Assembly (NCBI GenBank): GCA_020086605.1
Contig: JACBWW010000016.1
Location: forward strand, 19,945,775 to 20,009,774
Length of the DNA: 64,000 nucleotides
Reading direction: 5' to 3'
Origin: Lanius collurio
Taxonomy: Eukaryota > Chordata > Aves > Passeriformes > Laniidae
How positions within the stretch are numbered: position 1 is the first letter of the stretch; each line of letters opens with the position of its first letter. Positions 25,001 through 40,000 of this stretch are shown here, piece by piece. The notes beneath the pieces are model-generated. The model ran no database searches, had not been told where the DNA came from, and saw only the letters and a list, made by a program, of their open reading frames with translations. The translations under genes and the position numbers were made by a program.

Positions 25001-28000
25001 AGTTATAACTAGTAATAATTAGTAAATGTGCTAATTAGATTTTTGAGGGGTTAAATCCCAATCTTCACTAGATGACTGTCATCACCATAATGCTGTTTCG
25101 CTTTGGAATTTAATGAATTTCGTGTATTCTCATAATCTCTTGTTGTGCAAATACTATACACCATGGTACACATGACAGTGTAAGATGCAACACAGATTAC
25201 CCAAGGTATTCAGATGCCTGATTTCTACTGATTTTAATGTGAGCTTCAGTCCTCAGAAGAAATTACAGAGGTCTCCTGCAGACCTGATGGAAGCACTTCC
25301 CTTACATTTAACAGCAGTGAGGCAGAAGAGGAGGAAAAGACATAGTGATACCAGGCTTCTCACTGCACAGTTGTGAAAATATTTCTTGGCCACTAAAGCT
25401 CCAAAGTGCTGTGGCAGGGAAAAGAGGAAAAAGAATTTATGCTGCCATTTTGGAGTTTTAGTTTTCCTTCAAGTGTTTTTTAACTCCCCATCCAGATATT
25501 GGTGAGGAAGGACCTATGTTTTCCTCATGCTGTAGAAGTATCTAGTAAGGAGAGATGTCACCTGAGAAGAGAAAGCAAAGATGGTGACTGCAGGCCTACA
25601 TTCTTCTACAGCTTATCTTCAGTCAGAATCTGTTACAGGAGTTGTTCCAGTTTAAAAATTCTTAAGTATCTCTCATTTACACTAAAGACCAGTGTGCTGG
25701 TAGATGTAGCTTAAAGTGAATTAAAGGTTTTAATTGGTATTTGTAAAAATAAGGTCTCTGAAACAACTGTGGGTACTACAATTCCACCTTGAAGACTAAT
25801 CCGAGAGCAGGAGTGCCAGTGTTGTGTAATGACAAAAATAAACACCACCAGAGACCTACTGTTACTTAAATGTGGACAAGTTGGACCAGCTGTGTAACAG
25901 TCAATGCTTCTACAGTAATAAATGTTGACAGCAAAAATAAAAAATGCATTACTGAGGCATCATCAAATGAGCCCTGTCATTACATGGAAACTCCTCCCTG
26001 TATAAGCTTGTCAAAAAGTGTTACTGTAATCCTTTGAGAAGCCTCCTCCTCAGGCAATGGAGAAAAAATGTTGAGGATCAGCCCAGAACAGGTGTGTTGT
26101 GCTGTAATGCCAGGATTTAATCACAGATCTCTTTGCATTAATCTCACAAAGGAACTAACTCGTATCTATTCGGGCCCATCACACCACACTGAGATGATTA
26201 TTTAACTATCCAATTAAAGCAAGCAAGCTCACAGGGTGTTTAAAAATGGACATTCCAGGGCGTACAATATTTTACAACTATTATTTGGCTTCCTAAGCCC
26301 AGCACCAGGCACTGACAGTTAAGAGGAACTGATACTCAAAAGGAACTGATACTACACGTTCTTTTCAAAGTCAGTGCCCGAAAAATCTCAGGGCACACCT
26401 TGATCAACAGTGGCAGAGGCTGCTTATCCCTGCTCTGAGATACCCTCTCTTGCTTACAGGAGAAACTCCTTAATGACATTTATCACCTCTCTGCAAAAAC
26501 CCCCAGCCCCAATGGCAGAGCAGTAGCTGAGGTATTGGCTCTTGTATTAGTGAGCAAGCATGGTTAGGAAAAGAAAATAAGTCCCTTGGGTGCATGGAAT
26601 CATTACTGTAGCTGCAGAATAACTCTGCATACACAGTGTGGGGTTGGACTTCAGCCCCCAGTCCTGACTGCACTGGGAAGGGTGGGACAGTGCCTTGGCC
26701 AAATGGCCTTGCTGGTGATGGTCACTGAGCCAATGTCCATTGGCCCCTTCTTATCAGAAGAGCCATGTGGGCACATCAGTGGGCTGCTCATCCAATTTTG
26801 TGGCTTGTTCTTACAGCAACTTTAGGAGCAAAGTTATGAAAACAGACAGCAGGACACCTAGACTGTGTATGTACAATGGCACATCAACAGCATGGTCCAA
26901 AAGAGCCAGGAGGTTTCCAAAATGTCATCTGGTCAACACAGCAACAGCTCATGATTGACCCAGAACCCTGGAGAGGCTGGGAAAAGAATGGGTCAGGAGG
27001 CTGATCTCCCTTTAAGAAAGCCTGGGAGAGAAAACAGGTGCAGAAGTTACACACCAGGACAGGCACGTTGGGTTACTATGAGTACACATGTGGATCTCAA
27101 TGTTTTTAAGGTATTTCTTTGGAGACTATGTAAGAAAAAGCTTTATGGAGTGCAAAACACAAATCTAAAAATTACATCCAACTGCTAGTTAAGTGATGGT
27201 ATTTCAGCATTTGATGCTATGAAAATATGCAGCAGATTTGTCCCATTAAAATGCTACGAGCCTAAACTGGTAAATTTTACCAATACATGCATACAAAAGC
27301 ACAGGATTTAGGTAAACATCCTGCCATTACCATCAGCTAATGAGGGGACTCATGTCACTCAGCTGAGGTAAGTTGATGATGCTGTTCTGAGCATCTCACA
27401 CCCCAGCAGATACTCAGTGACAGGGAGGTGCCTGTAGCTACAGCCAACATCAGCTGAACACCTGGACCAGCAGCTGGAGCAGTACCAGTCCTCCTGTACC
27501 CAAATAACCATCAGAGGGCACTGCAAAACATGCTGTGCCAAACAGGATTATGCAGTGGCTGTGCTGGAAGCTTTCATGTGCATGGGAAGTTCAGCTGCAT
27601 AAACTCACTCATTACTGACTTCATGCTGTCATTTACAAATGTTTCCAGCTCTGGTTCTCTCTCACACACATTTCTGTTTACAGCAACGCTACATTGGTGA
27701 CTTCTCTTTTTAAAGCACAAAAGAATTTTCTGCTTATCTTCTTGTGGTTTTACGATGACTTATTGTTGCTATTAAGAAAACAGTAACAGAAACCGGACTC
27801 TGTATCCTGTTTGCTATTGTAATATTTGGGAAAAAATTGCATCAACTGCAGTATGATCTTAAAAAAGAAAAGGTGTTGATGTTTGAACACTTCAAGTTGT
27901 CAAGTACAAGGCTTACAAGAAAGCTACACATTATGTAGCAAACCACAAAAAGGCAATATTTTGTTTTCAGGCTGAAGTCCTCTATTGAGTACAGACTGCT

Positions 28001-31000
28001 TGTCAAACACTCCCTCTCTGGAATAGCAATTTCATAAAGCAAGGTTATTTTTTGTTTTTAAACTTCCTGCTTCAAAGGCAAAAGTGTCTGAGATCACCTT
28101 TTCAGTGTGCTTGTAATGAGTGGAGCCAAGGTGTAAGTAAATATCCTATTTGTGTATAGAACCCATAGTGTCTGGAAAGCTGCCCCCAAAGTTTATGAAA
28201 TTTTCCATCAGTTTTCTGAATGTCAAGGTGTGTTAGAAAAAGCTCCTTTTGGGGAAGAAATGTCACCGGTGCTTTCAGGGACAGAAAAACAAAAGGAGAA
28301 GACTACAGAAGACTTGGACAAAAGTAGATTTTGGAGAAATGTAAAAAAATTAATTTTCCGTTCTCCCTACATAGGAGGAGCACTTGGGGAAAGAAGCCAG
28401 GGGACAACAATCCCATGTGGGCACTGGACTGTCACTGCTCTTGGCCATCCAGTGAAGGATGGAGAGCAGCCCGGGACAGGAGCCAGCTCCTGGTTCTTTG
28501 TCCAGTCTGGTGTTCTGTTCCTCACTCTGTTCCAATCCTATCACTTCTAGTTTCTTCTTCTGTCCCTTGTTTGCTCTTATCTATCTGCCTTTATATGCTT
28601 TTGTTTCCCTCAGTCTTCTTCCTTTTTATCACTTTTACAGTTTTTAATTCTGAACCTCTCTTGGAGCTCATCTGTGATGTAAATTTTACCTTCTTGTTAA
28701 AGCATTAAAAAAACTCCCACACTCAACATACTCCTGTTAAAATGCAATAAAAAAATTCAGTTATATTATGCCTTGGATTTTTGTTGTAATCCTCATATTT
28801 AAATTCATGTTCAGTAATAACAAAATTAAAGTCAATTTCTTTACCAATGAATTACACATAGCATAAATAAAGAAAAAGTTGAATGACAGATATTGTGCAG
28901 ATACTGTGCCTTCATATTACAGTCAGTAAATCTTGTACTAATGAGATGCAAGATTTAAACATGAAGAATGTGTTTAGTGAATTATTGTCAATCAGTGTCT
29001 ATACAACAGGATAAGAATAATCTTGAATGGCAACACACCTATTATTACAAATTCCTAAGTACTTCATTACTTCAAAATGTCACTCTCAATTTATAGAGTA
29101 ACAGATAAAGATCTTTCAGCTGTACAACTCACTGTGTCTGCTTCTGAGTAATTGAAACACTGGTTTTGAGAAGTCTTGTTATCATTCATGCATTCTGCAT
29201 CATTCTGAGTGGTTGTTCAGTACTGGTGTACTGGTTAAAGCTGGTTTCAGCCCCCTTTTAAACAAACACATTTAAGATATATTAATGTATTTTGGTTTTT
29301 TTTTTTTCTACCTATAACTTGGAGCTGGTCAGTGGGAAAAAATCTGATTTTTGTTTCCTTGTGTGAGCATATTAAGCTCTATAATATTACTATGATGTAA
29401 AGTCAGTGGTGACTAACGTTCAGAAAAAGAAAAGAAACTGAAAATGACAAGAACAAAAAGGAGGAGTTGTTTTGAGAGACCCAAATAAATACACAAAGGA
29501 GACTTCCTTTTTAATTTCTGACAATGGAAGAGACACTAAAACACAGCATACCCAACTCCACTAGCTAAAGAAACATGTGGTTAATTCACATCCCCAGTGA
29601 TTAGTGGAAGGCAGGAGGTATCTGCAGCAGCTTCCAATGCTCACCTCATCCTTTATGTCTTCCTGCTGCTGGGCACTGAAGATCTCCATCGCAGCCATCA
29701 GCCTCATCATTAGCTCATCCACTGTTGTGTTACCTAGCAACAAAGGAAGATAGCTGAACTTCATTTCATTAAAGTTATTAAACAAAAAAGAAGTCATTTT
29801 AGAATTAATCCATAAGAAACAGCCAGACTTTAAAAAAAAATTTGAAAAAAAAGATGAGTAGAAAATGCAAATATCTCAGTAGAATGCTTTCAGTTCACTT
29901 TTTTACTGAAAACTCGAAATTATTTTTACAAACGTTGATCATAGGTTAAAATTTCAGGTAGTGCATATCTGAACAATTGCTTTTGTGCTTGCATAAATTA
30001 ACTCTTATTTTGTCATTTAGTCACTGATGTTAAAGGAAAGCAGTAGATGTGGGATTCTCTTATTTGAAATTGATTTTACAGTTTTAGAATTCCCAGGGAG
30101 ACTGAAGCAATTGCTTAGTAAGGCAACAAAAGGTAGGATAGTGGCAGCAGCCAAGTGGATTGGTTTCAAAGAATGGAAAACCCCAGAATACAGTGTTTGT
30201 GTGGATGTGTGTGCACATTATATTTGGGTGTAACTAGTAATAAAATTTCAAATACTATGTTTTCTTCAGTCTATTTACTTCTCAAAAATCTTGCAAAGCT
30301 AATGAAGTGGAAAATTATGTCATCCATGTGTGTATCATGAAATAGAACACATACACAGGAAAACAGATACTTCCCCATGTTTTCCTTCCAGCATGCCTCC
30401 AGCCTTCAAAAAGACTGAAAGATTACTTTAATTTCCTACTAAGATACATTCTTTGGTTTCTCTTTCTAAACTGAAGACTAGACTACCAATTAAAGCCACT
30501 TGTCATAGTAGTGAAAAGGTTTTAAACCATGAGAAATGGTCAAAAACTATAACATCTGCCAGCCTAAACAGCTGTTGGACCCCAGCAGAACAAGTACCAC
30601 TAAAGAAAACAAGACTGTCCCCATAGTTTCCAACCCCAGGAAAAAAAATAAAAATCAAAAGCAAACTTAGACAGTCTGCATTTCAATAAACTCCACTAGG
30701 GTCTTAGGTTTCTATATGGTTGTATCTCTTCTGTCAACATGCCTTCTCACCCAGCCCTGAAAGGCCCTCATTGTTCCCATTTCTAACATTTGCTACCTTA
30801 GCAGAAAATGTTATCCCACATGCTACAACATGCAGGACTTCAGAGACCACCATTCATTTGGGGCAGTATTGTTAAAAGATACCAGTGTCCCCATTCCTGG
30901 GAAAATAACAAGCAGAGATTGTTTGATTTTTGTTAAAGGATAAATTTAAGTAAGGCTACAATAGGTGATCGTTTTAGTTTAATGCAAAAGATTGCAGAAA

Positions 31001-34000
31001 ATCTCACAAATCATTAATACATAATAAATGCAGTTAAATAATCTGGATTATTTTGTAATATAAAGATGCATTGTATTTTGACTGAATTGTTGCTAAAGCA
31101 GTTAAGTAATTTAAGTCAGTAGCACCACTGACTTCAGTGGGATGGCAAAGGTTCTGAACTGTACTGCAAAGTCAGAAAAACCAAGCTATTTATAAGACTA
31201 TTCCTATGAAGTAAGTTTTATAAGTTAAAGGCATTCATATAATGAATTAGAGTTGTGTTGCACCTTGCACTGAGGAGATAAAATCCATGCAAAAACGAAC
31301 CATTTTGTCTACAGGAAGTAACACTGCAACTTCCTCAAGAAAATTATTAATCCCAGATGCAGAAAGAAACACCAATGCTTGTCTGCAAAAGGCAGCATTT
31401 CCTGAGGCTGAATTTCCTCAGGAAAATAAGGAGATTACAATAAAGGTTGCTAAATATAAGCAATAAAAAAATGAGGACACAGTGTCAGGAAGGCAAACTT
31501 GTGGAGAAAGCAGAAGAAATGAGAGGCAGCCATTCTTTGATGTGCTCTAATTTGAAGAGTTACTGAGAACAGCAGTCAAAGGGCAACACTCCACATCTAA
31601 GTCATCCTGCTGTCAAATCAGAGGAGTGGTTACACCAGAAAGAACTGCTCATGTAAGTCAGAAAGCTTCATTTATGTGAGACTATATTAGGAACTTAAAT
31701 CCTGATCTGATGTGGGGGTCTCAGTGCTGCAGGCAGGTCTGAAAAAGCAACTCACAGCCAAATACGAGGAACAGCAACCCAGGTATTAGCAAGGAATTAC
31801 ACACAAGGAACCAAATGCATTCTGGCACTAGGCAAAAAGTGCAGCCAAAATCTTTTGGAAATCAGGAATGTATTTGGACATAAATTTGGAAAATTAAGTG
31901 TAGCTCCTTATTTAGGAAATTAAGCTTCCACTTTAAAAGAAAAAAAGAAAAACTATAATTCTACTACAGTCATGGCAACTCCAATCTCTAACACCATGCT
32001 AATTAATAAATTTATGAGTAGTAGATAATTATAGCCTTGCCACTGAAAGTGTGTTTTGGGCAATAAATTCATGTTCTGGACATCTTAAAAGAGAAACAGC
32101 AAACATCTCTTGTAACAGTCTCAATACTCACATAAGGAATACTTATAATATAAATAATTGTACCTTGTATTACATTCAACACTTCATTAGATGATCGTTT
32201 TCCCATAATAATAAGGAAAAGTGGAAACTGGTCTGTCTTCTGAGTTCGAATTGTTTGGGCTACAACACTCCCAAAATGTCTAGTGCACATCGTCAGAAAC
32301 CTTGTGGGGGAAAAAAAATAGTTAACACTGTAGAGGAGTTTTTGAAGTTAAGTTTTAAAAAAGAATTCTGCTAAATTCAGCAGTTTAACTGAGCTCTTTA
32401 TGTCTTTTTATTACTAAATTATTACAGTATTTATAAATATTATAGGCTTATTAAAACAATTAATTGTAAATTAAAGCAATTAACAACTGCTTGAGACAGC
32501 CATTTATTTGATGGAGAATTCCATTTCCTGTTACACTACATGAAGACTATAATTCAAAACTAACCCCCAAAATAATCATGCTGAATCAATTGTTCAAAAC
32601 TTCTAAGGAGACACTAAGTAGAGCCACAATCTAATAAACATGGAAGTATAAAAATAGTAAATTTCATGCAAAAACATAATTTAATAACAAAAGATCAAGA
32701 AATTGGTTTTATCAGTCACAGAGCTAAAACATGGTACTTCAGAATTTTATTTTGTTTTGTACTAGTGCCCTGCCAGTGACATACTTAGCAGTGTGGTCTG
32801 AAAAACAATAATTCTAAGCTTTTGACCAAAAAAAGCTCTTAGATATTAGCATACAGAAGTCTAACATTAGTATTCTTAACACGATCTTGAATAAATGAAA
32901 AAACTGATAAAGCTTTTCTCTTCCATTAAAGGACTGTTTGAAATTAGCATTTCTTTCAAGAGAAAAGGGTAGCTTATGATATGTTTTCAGATCTGATGGT
33001 AAAAAGTAAATGTCATAATAATAATGAATTATGAAAGACCAAATGCAAATATAGAATGCTTTAATAAGATCCAATTTAATAAAGTCTGTAAAAATAATGG
33101 ACTTTTAATAACACGGGTCACAAAAGGCAAAACAGTGGAAATTCTGAGGACTAGCCACTGGTACAGGCTTATTAATTCTTAATTATGTTCATGAAAGGCA
33201 ACTTAAATCGTGTGTTTTCTTATGCCTTATGATAATATTTTAGGTAACAACTACTATGAAATGTATGCTCTAACTGAAGAGTAAAGTCCCATTGTCACAT
33301 GCATTAGAAGCCAAATCTATTTGAAAAGACAAACTACATTAAAATGTCAAGTGCTCCAAGTAATTTCTTCTCAAAGATACTGAAAAGATTCAAAATTGTA
33401 ATTTTTTTAATCAACATCTATTGTTTCCAATAAAATGGCTAGAAATGGATAAGCCTGACAAGTAGAACATTTGGCTTATTCAAGACACCTGAAGTACTAA
33501 AACAGTTCTCCTCAAAGAGAATTTGTCTCTGGCTGTAGTTGGATGGAAGGCAATGGGTGGGGGTGGAAGCATTTCAAAGCCATAAGTGTTACTCCTTGAT
33601 TCTCTGTATTTTGCAACTCAGAACAATCACACACAAAGAAGACATCAAAAAAGCTGAACAAACTCTGCTCTGTCAGAAATAGCAACAGAGACATAACATC
33701 TGGTAAGGATAAAATAGTGTCTGTAAAGTCTGGACATTTAAACCCTTCAGATAAATAATGGGTTTTGATGTTTTCCTTTCAAGGTGGGAACAGGTAAGTG
33801 AAATGTTGGCCTCACAGAAGGCACTGGTGATCCTCCTTGGCAAAATGACTTATGTGAGTTCAAGGTTTCACTCCTGGAAGCAATAAAGACAGTGGAAAAT
33901 TGAACTGAATTCCTGAGACTTGTGTATTAAAACTGTTTAACAGCCTTCACCATACCACAGAAGAAAAACACTCGAGTTTCACAGAAAAACAAAATATTTA

Positions 34001-37000
34001 GCTGGAGGTGAAGAAGTGCTGTAGAGTATAATGCTGGAAGGAACAAAAGTAAAGAGACTCCTACAGTATTAGTTGTACTAGTCAAAGGTGTTGGTTTGTT
34101 AATTTTTTTAAAAAAATTTATTTTGTATTTTGTCAACCAATAACTCAGTCCCCAAATATTCTTTTATAGGTATAGATTCTTCATGCAGAGAATTCTGAAT
34201 GGAGTAAGTATTTAAGTGTGTTAAGAAAATTTTATAACTTCTGGGAGATGAATTTTTATATGCAAGACTTCTGGCTGACTACACAGAACCTAACAGGTTA
34301 CGACACCTTGGGGTCCTTTATAATCCAGGCTGGAAACAGGTTCCAGCTCCCTGGCTCCAGGAGATAACACACTGTGCCAGGCTGCTGGAAGGGCACACGC
34401 ACTTTCCTGGTTGAGTAGCAGCAGAACAGATGCCAGATGCCAACATCTCCCCTCGTGGTGGCTTTTTACCTTCTTGGTGCCACTTCTTACAGCCACTGGT
34501 GCCATCTGTCCTGCTCTTACCAACCAGCTCCCTTCCTCTGCTGCTGTCACAATCAGCTCAGCTTGCTCATGTACCAGTGACAAGAGCAGCTCACACCAAC
34601 GCTGGTGTGAATGGCACAGACTTTCTTGGGGGAGGAAGGAGAAACAACTCTTCTCCAGATACGACCAGATAATTCCCAAAGCCAACCTTAAAGAGACTTT
34701 AACATTTCACAAATGGGTTTGGAAAAAGAGTAACTTCTTTGTTGAGCATGAAGAAAACAATTATGTATATTAAATATGCAAGATTTCTGATTATTTTTAA
34801 TAATAATTATATAATGTGCAAAGTCAACATAATACTCATTAAAATGTTAATGTAAAAATAACATTTTTGTATTAGATATTTGCATTTTTTGAAGAGTAAA
34901 AGCTGAGGTCCTGAATTGGCATACAGGAATAAGTTTGGTCTCCATAATACAGAGTTATTGCCTTACCCACATTGGCAGGGTCGTAACTGCTGACTCAAAC
35001 ACAAGGAGCAACAGAAACAAGGCATTCTTTAAAGATGCAGAAAGCAGCTTAGATCAAATTATGTGGGCATCATCTTCAGAATCCACATACTAAACATCAC
35101 ATTCAGATGTTAAAAAGAATGATTTTATGCACCTTTTCTTCATGCTAGAGCAAAGCCTACATGAGTGGGTCATCTATCTCTTCCTAAAACATGGAAGAGC
35201 TGATTCCCATACTGAAAGGTTCAAACAGATCAGATAAATACTTCATAACCTTGTTCAGACTAAAATACAGCAGTCTAGAAATCCATTAATCCATCCTTGG
35301 ACATCAGATGAAATCACTGGTGAAAGTATAAATAAAATATACCTTGAGCCCTTGCAAGAACACTGCCCAAAGAATGGAACAAAGATGCAATTGCATCATC
35401 ACCTATCATGTCCTGTATGATTTCCTAAGGAATATCCAAGGCTTGACACAGGTAGATTTAATATACAGATTTAATAATAGCCTAGATAAGAACAGAGAGT
35501 GTGTTCAGTTACTTTACAGATGTTGGTAAAGTGGGAGAAGCTACAAGCACATTGGAAGTCAGAGAATTCAGATTAATCTTCACAAGAATCATCCTGACAA
35601 GTAAAATACAATTCTTTAAGGTCAATGAGAGTCTACTAACTGGAGGAAAGATTGCACAAATATAGCAGAAGAACCAAGCAGTAAGAGAATACAGTAAGAT
35701 CCTTCCCCAAAACAGTCAAATGAATCTTTCTTGACCACCTGTTCTTCTGCCTTCATGTCTTTAGCACAAGACACAAAAAGTTTTATTTTTTCAGCTTTTC
35801 TGTTCAACAAGCCTAATCAACTAGGTTGTAGTTTGAGTACAGTGGAATAGAACAGTCTTTGAGACTTGGTTTTCTAGTGGGGACTTAAAACATATGACTA
35901 CAAATCTATCAGTTTAATTAATTCCTTGGGTTAAATAACTATTTTTCTCAGATGATCTTAAAACATTGCTAAAGGCATATAAACTGATGCACTGAAAACC
36001 TTGATAATATCAGAGAGGCAGCTTTCTATTTATAGTTGGATATTATAGACATCCATATCTTCCTAAACACGACCAGATCAAAATGCATTCTCTGCTGATT
36101 TTTAGTTTTCCAAATCTGGACACTTTTAGATTACTAACATGAAATTACCTTGAAGCACATAAATATTTAAGCAGGGATAGCTTACCTTTTCTGCTGGGTG
36201 TATAATAAACAGTTTAACCATTATCTATATACAGGCTGTTTTGTTCTCCATCTAAAGAGACAATCACCTTTTATCCTTTTCCTTTTTTTTCTTCTTTCAG
36301 TGCTATTAGAAAACTATTCACAAGTGCAACCCTGAACAATACTGTGCAGTAATTATGACTAAATGACAAAGAGATGCGAACAATTACTGAGCCCATTTTG
36401 AAACCCTACACTAATAAAGTCATTAGATGCTGCCCTTGCCATGAGCCTTCTAAAAGCTTCTGAAGTTACAAGAACACACGGCATTGTTCCTTAGGACAAT
36501 TGCTGCTGGCAGAATGCAAACCTTGAGTTAAACCATGCTGCAAATTGATCTTGACATTCTGTTAAGACCGCCACTAAAATCAAAAGCAAAGGAGAAAAGG
36601 AGAAAATGAGCGGGTGGGATGTAATCATGGAACAGAAGGGTTCCCTCCTCACCTTCTTTCCTCTTCCTCCTCAAAACAAACCATACAGAAAATGACAAAC
36701 TCGCTTGGTGTTTGAGAACCTTTATTTTTAAAACATTAATTAGACTTCTGACCTGTTTTTATTGACTGGCACTGTATTGCTATAAAAGTAAATTAAATAA
36801 AAAATTGCAGAATACAATAGAAAAGGCTTTCACACTGTTCTGTGAAACCTGTTAAGGATTTAGTGCCTAAAGAACACGTCCAACAGTTTTGCAAGCAACA
36901 TATGCAGAATCTGTGGTCACTCCTGAAGAGGCAGTGAGAAATTAACTCACTTCCTCCTGCTCTCACAGACCCCACACCTGCAATATATTTGCTGAAGGAT

Positions 37001-40000
37001 CAAATAGGATTGGGGAGCTGGAGTAATATGGTCAACTGGTCTTCATCCAGGCATGCACCATTCAGTAGGTTAGAATTAAGGGTCAGCAACTGTGAATATG
37101 GCTAATTCCTTGATGACGGAAATTGCAGGTGAAGACAACCTGCTGCTGAGAAGCACTTTAGTAAATTAACTCTTTCCTAAGCTTAAGCAAAGTGAAAAAC
37201 TATCATTTGAATATTAAAACTAACAAGTACCTGTCATCAGAACAAAGTTGGGACTGCCTTGGAAGTACGGTGCCCAAGGGCAATGATATCAAAAGTTAAA
37301 AAGCTCCTACAGATTTTTGAGTCACTGTCTTATGGTTTTGGCTTCACTTTGCTTGGCAAACATTATGTGTGCTGGAAAGCTCTTAATATTATGCATTATC
37401 TATGTTTGTAAATGCTGTGTGTACAAATATAAGGTATGTTGCATGTGTATGTATATATCACTATACAGCTTTCCTGGATACAAATATATTAATGTGTATT
37501 AATGAATTAACAAAATCAGGCAGGCATGTGTTTGCATAAATATATACAACTCTCATGCACATAACTATATTAAAACAATGGTTTTGATTCAACTGTTTGA
37601 AGTCAAAAAGTACCATAACTGGAGCTGTTCATGTCTGGCTCTCCCGCTTATTTATCCCGGAATCCCTCTGGAAACCTGAGGAATTGCTCAGCCCAAGGGA
37701 TGGCCCAAAGCAGCTGCAATCTTGGCCCAAATGGTAGGGCCAGAAGTGCCAGCACCACTGCAGTCAAACCCCACTGCCACTGCCCTGCTACCCCCTCCCC
37801 ACATTTCTGCTGTCTGAAGGGGCAGGGCAGCAATCTTCACTGCAAGCAGTTGAAAGGAAACAGTGATTTTGAAGCTCATGATTCACCTCAAATTGAGTGG
37901 AATATAACAAGAGCTAAAGTAGAGATATATGTGTAGTTTTGTGGCCTTTTTCCTCCTTTGATGAGGAACAGATCACAAGAATATTTCAAAGAGCTGCTCA
38001 CTAGGCTTAAATTAAAGGAGATAAAGATTTCATGTATTTTCCTTAACAATATTAGATAAAGATTTCATATATTTTCCTTAACAATATTATAAAAGCACCA
38101 CATTATTTTCCTAAATGAAGGTTATTTATTTTATTTTTTCTTTACTGTAATTTTGTTATGCTTAATGAAAAAAATTCATAACCACAGAACTTACTCAAAA
38201 GTAACTGCTCCCTTCACTGCAAATCTGATGTCAGAAGCAATTAAAACCCATGGAAGCCAAAAACTTCCCCTCAACTGTATTAACTACACTGCTTCATTTT
38301 GACAAAGTGACAGTCCTGGGTGGCTGCAGAAAGGAATCTTTTAGTATCTGACCCCCAAAGTTGTAATGCTGATGCTCTTGCACTACTGTTGGCAAGCACT
38401 CAGTGCTCACACAGATTTTACTCTGTCTTTACTACAGACTCTCTTCAATCTCTTGGAATGGATATTGAAGATTGAGAGATTCCAGAAGCGTGCTATTGTA
38501 CAGTAACATAGGTTTTAAAGCACATTCCTGCATCAGTGTCAGCCAACAAACACATTAAAAACTGGGGAAATCGACAACATCTTGGAGCTGGTTTTGTTCT
38601 ACAGTGCTCAGGATGGACCCTCATTTCATTAATGAGAAAAATGGAAACAATTATTAGAACTAATTTTGGAATCAAATGACATCTGTAGATCAGAACAGTC
38701 AGAAGAATTTTTTTGGCTTATACAAGGAAAGTCTTTATATCTGTTTGAATTTACTCATGTCATTCTACAGTACTGAAACCATGTCTTTTACTACTGACAT
38801 TGAGGTGTCCCCGTTGACTACTCTAAATCAAGTGGGCCCTGATTCCTCTGCTCTCCCACCCTAGCTGTTCCAGCATTTTTACAACACAATTTTAAGAGTA
38901 CAAATGAGTTGCTCTTGTGCTACTACAGCAGGTAAACCTCATTTCCTCCTGTTGTTGCTGTTGTCTTCTCACCCTTCAAATAAAAAGCTAGATTTAACTG
39001 TGTTCACAGGGATACAGAAGAGAATGGGCTCCAAGAGCACTGTCACTGTGTCACATGAAGGGTAGTGATTGAACAGAGGGACTGAGTATTTATTTATGGG
39101 AATGCCCACAGTGCACTGGTACTGTGCAAAGGGAGAAGGAAGCATCATCCCCCCTCTGAAGAAATCACAGTCTAAGGAGCAGGATGTGACACCAAACACA
39201 ACTGAGAAATTATTCTAATTCGAGCCAGCATGCCTTGTTTACCCCTTACTATTTTTTGACCTCACTGTTAATATGACAGTTGCTTTGTTGTTGTTAACAG
39301 AAAGCAAAAAAATGAAGGCTTAAAAACCCTATCCTCCAGCACAATCAGTGCCTAAGTTCATTGAGAGCAGCTATAAAGCCTTAAACAAGCCCTTTATTTT
39401 GTGTTTTAAGAAGTGTCATAAGGAGTTAATAGGACACAGCTGTACAGGCTCTTTCTAACAAGCAGCTTCTGTCGCTTTGGTCACCACAGGTGTCTGCGTA
39501 ACCTGCAAACTCTTATTACTAGTGTATCAAAGTTGTGCTACTTAATAGATTTCTTTAGTAAAACACAACAAAGCAATTACATGGCTGTTGATCGTCAGTC
39601 ATAAAAAAACCCCTCAAACACAGTTTTTCAAAAGAAACTACACTGCAATTTTTTGTCATTGTAAAATAAAAGAAACTAGAGAATTAAATAGAAAAGCAGA
39701 CAATAGAACAGCAGGTAGTCAACTGAACTTAGCCACTACAGATGGTTTAGAAATAGTGTTTCCTTCTCCACCAACTTGTGGGATAAAAGAAAAGGAGGAG
39801 GCTCCTTATTGCCCATGAATAGCAATACCAAAAGACTTAAGCAATTTCCAATGTATGTATTTGGTCTCATGAAAGAACCTAGATGCTTCTTTTTCCTCTT
39901 TTACTTTTTTCTTTTTTAGAAACTTTTAATCTGTTTTCACAACTGCTTTTTTCCATAACCTTTTACACTTCTCTAGAATAACTTAAACTAGAAACATTGC

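Larger units (their letters stand above)
20214..29644 (-). other. FAF1: FAF1 intron (9.4 kb)
   Basis: Large unique intron. Notable contents are a G-run cluster at 20536-20575, a (GAAA)n-like stretch at about 24178-24199, a 202-codon plus-strand open frame at 24404-25012, a candidate conserved element at 26095-26255, and overlapping open frames around 28152-28708. None of the frames resembles a known protein. Confidence 0.8.

Noticed and set aside
26328..26352. Short direct repeat of AGGAACTGATACT
   Set aside because: Thirteen bases repeated twice, consistent with small-scale slippage; no array.
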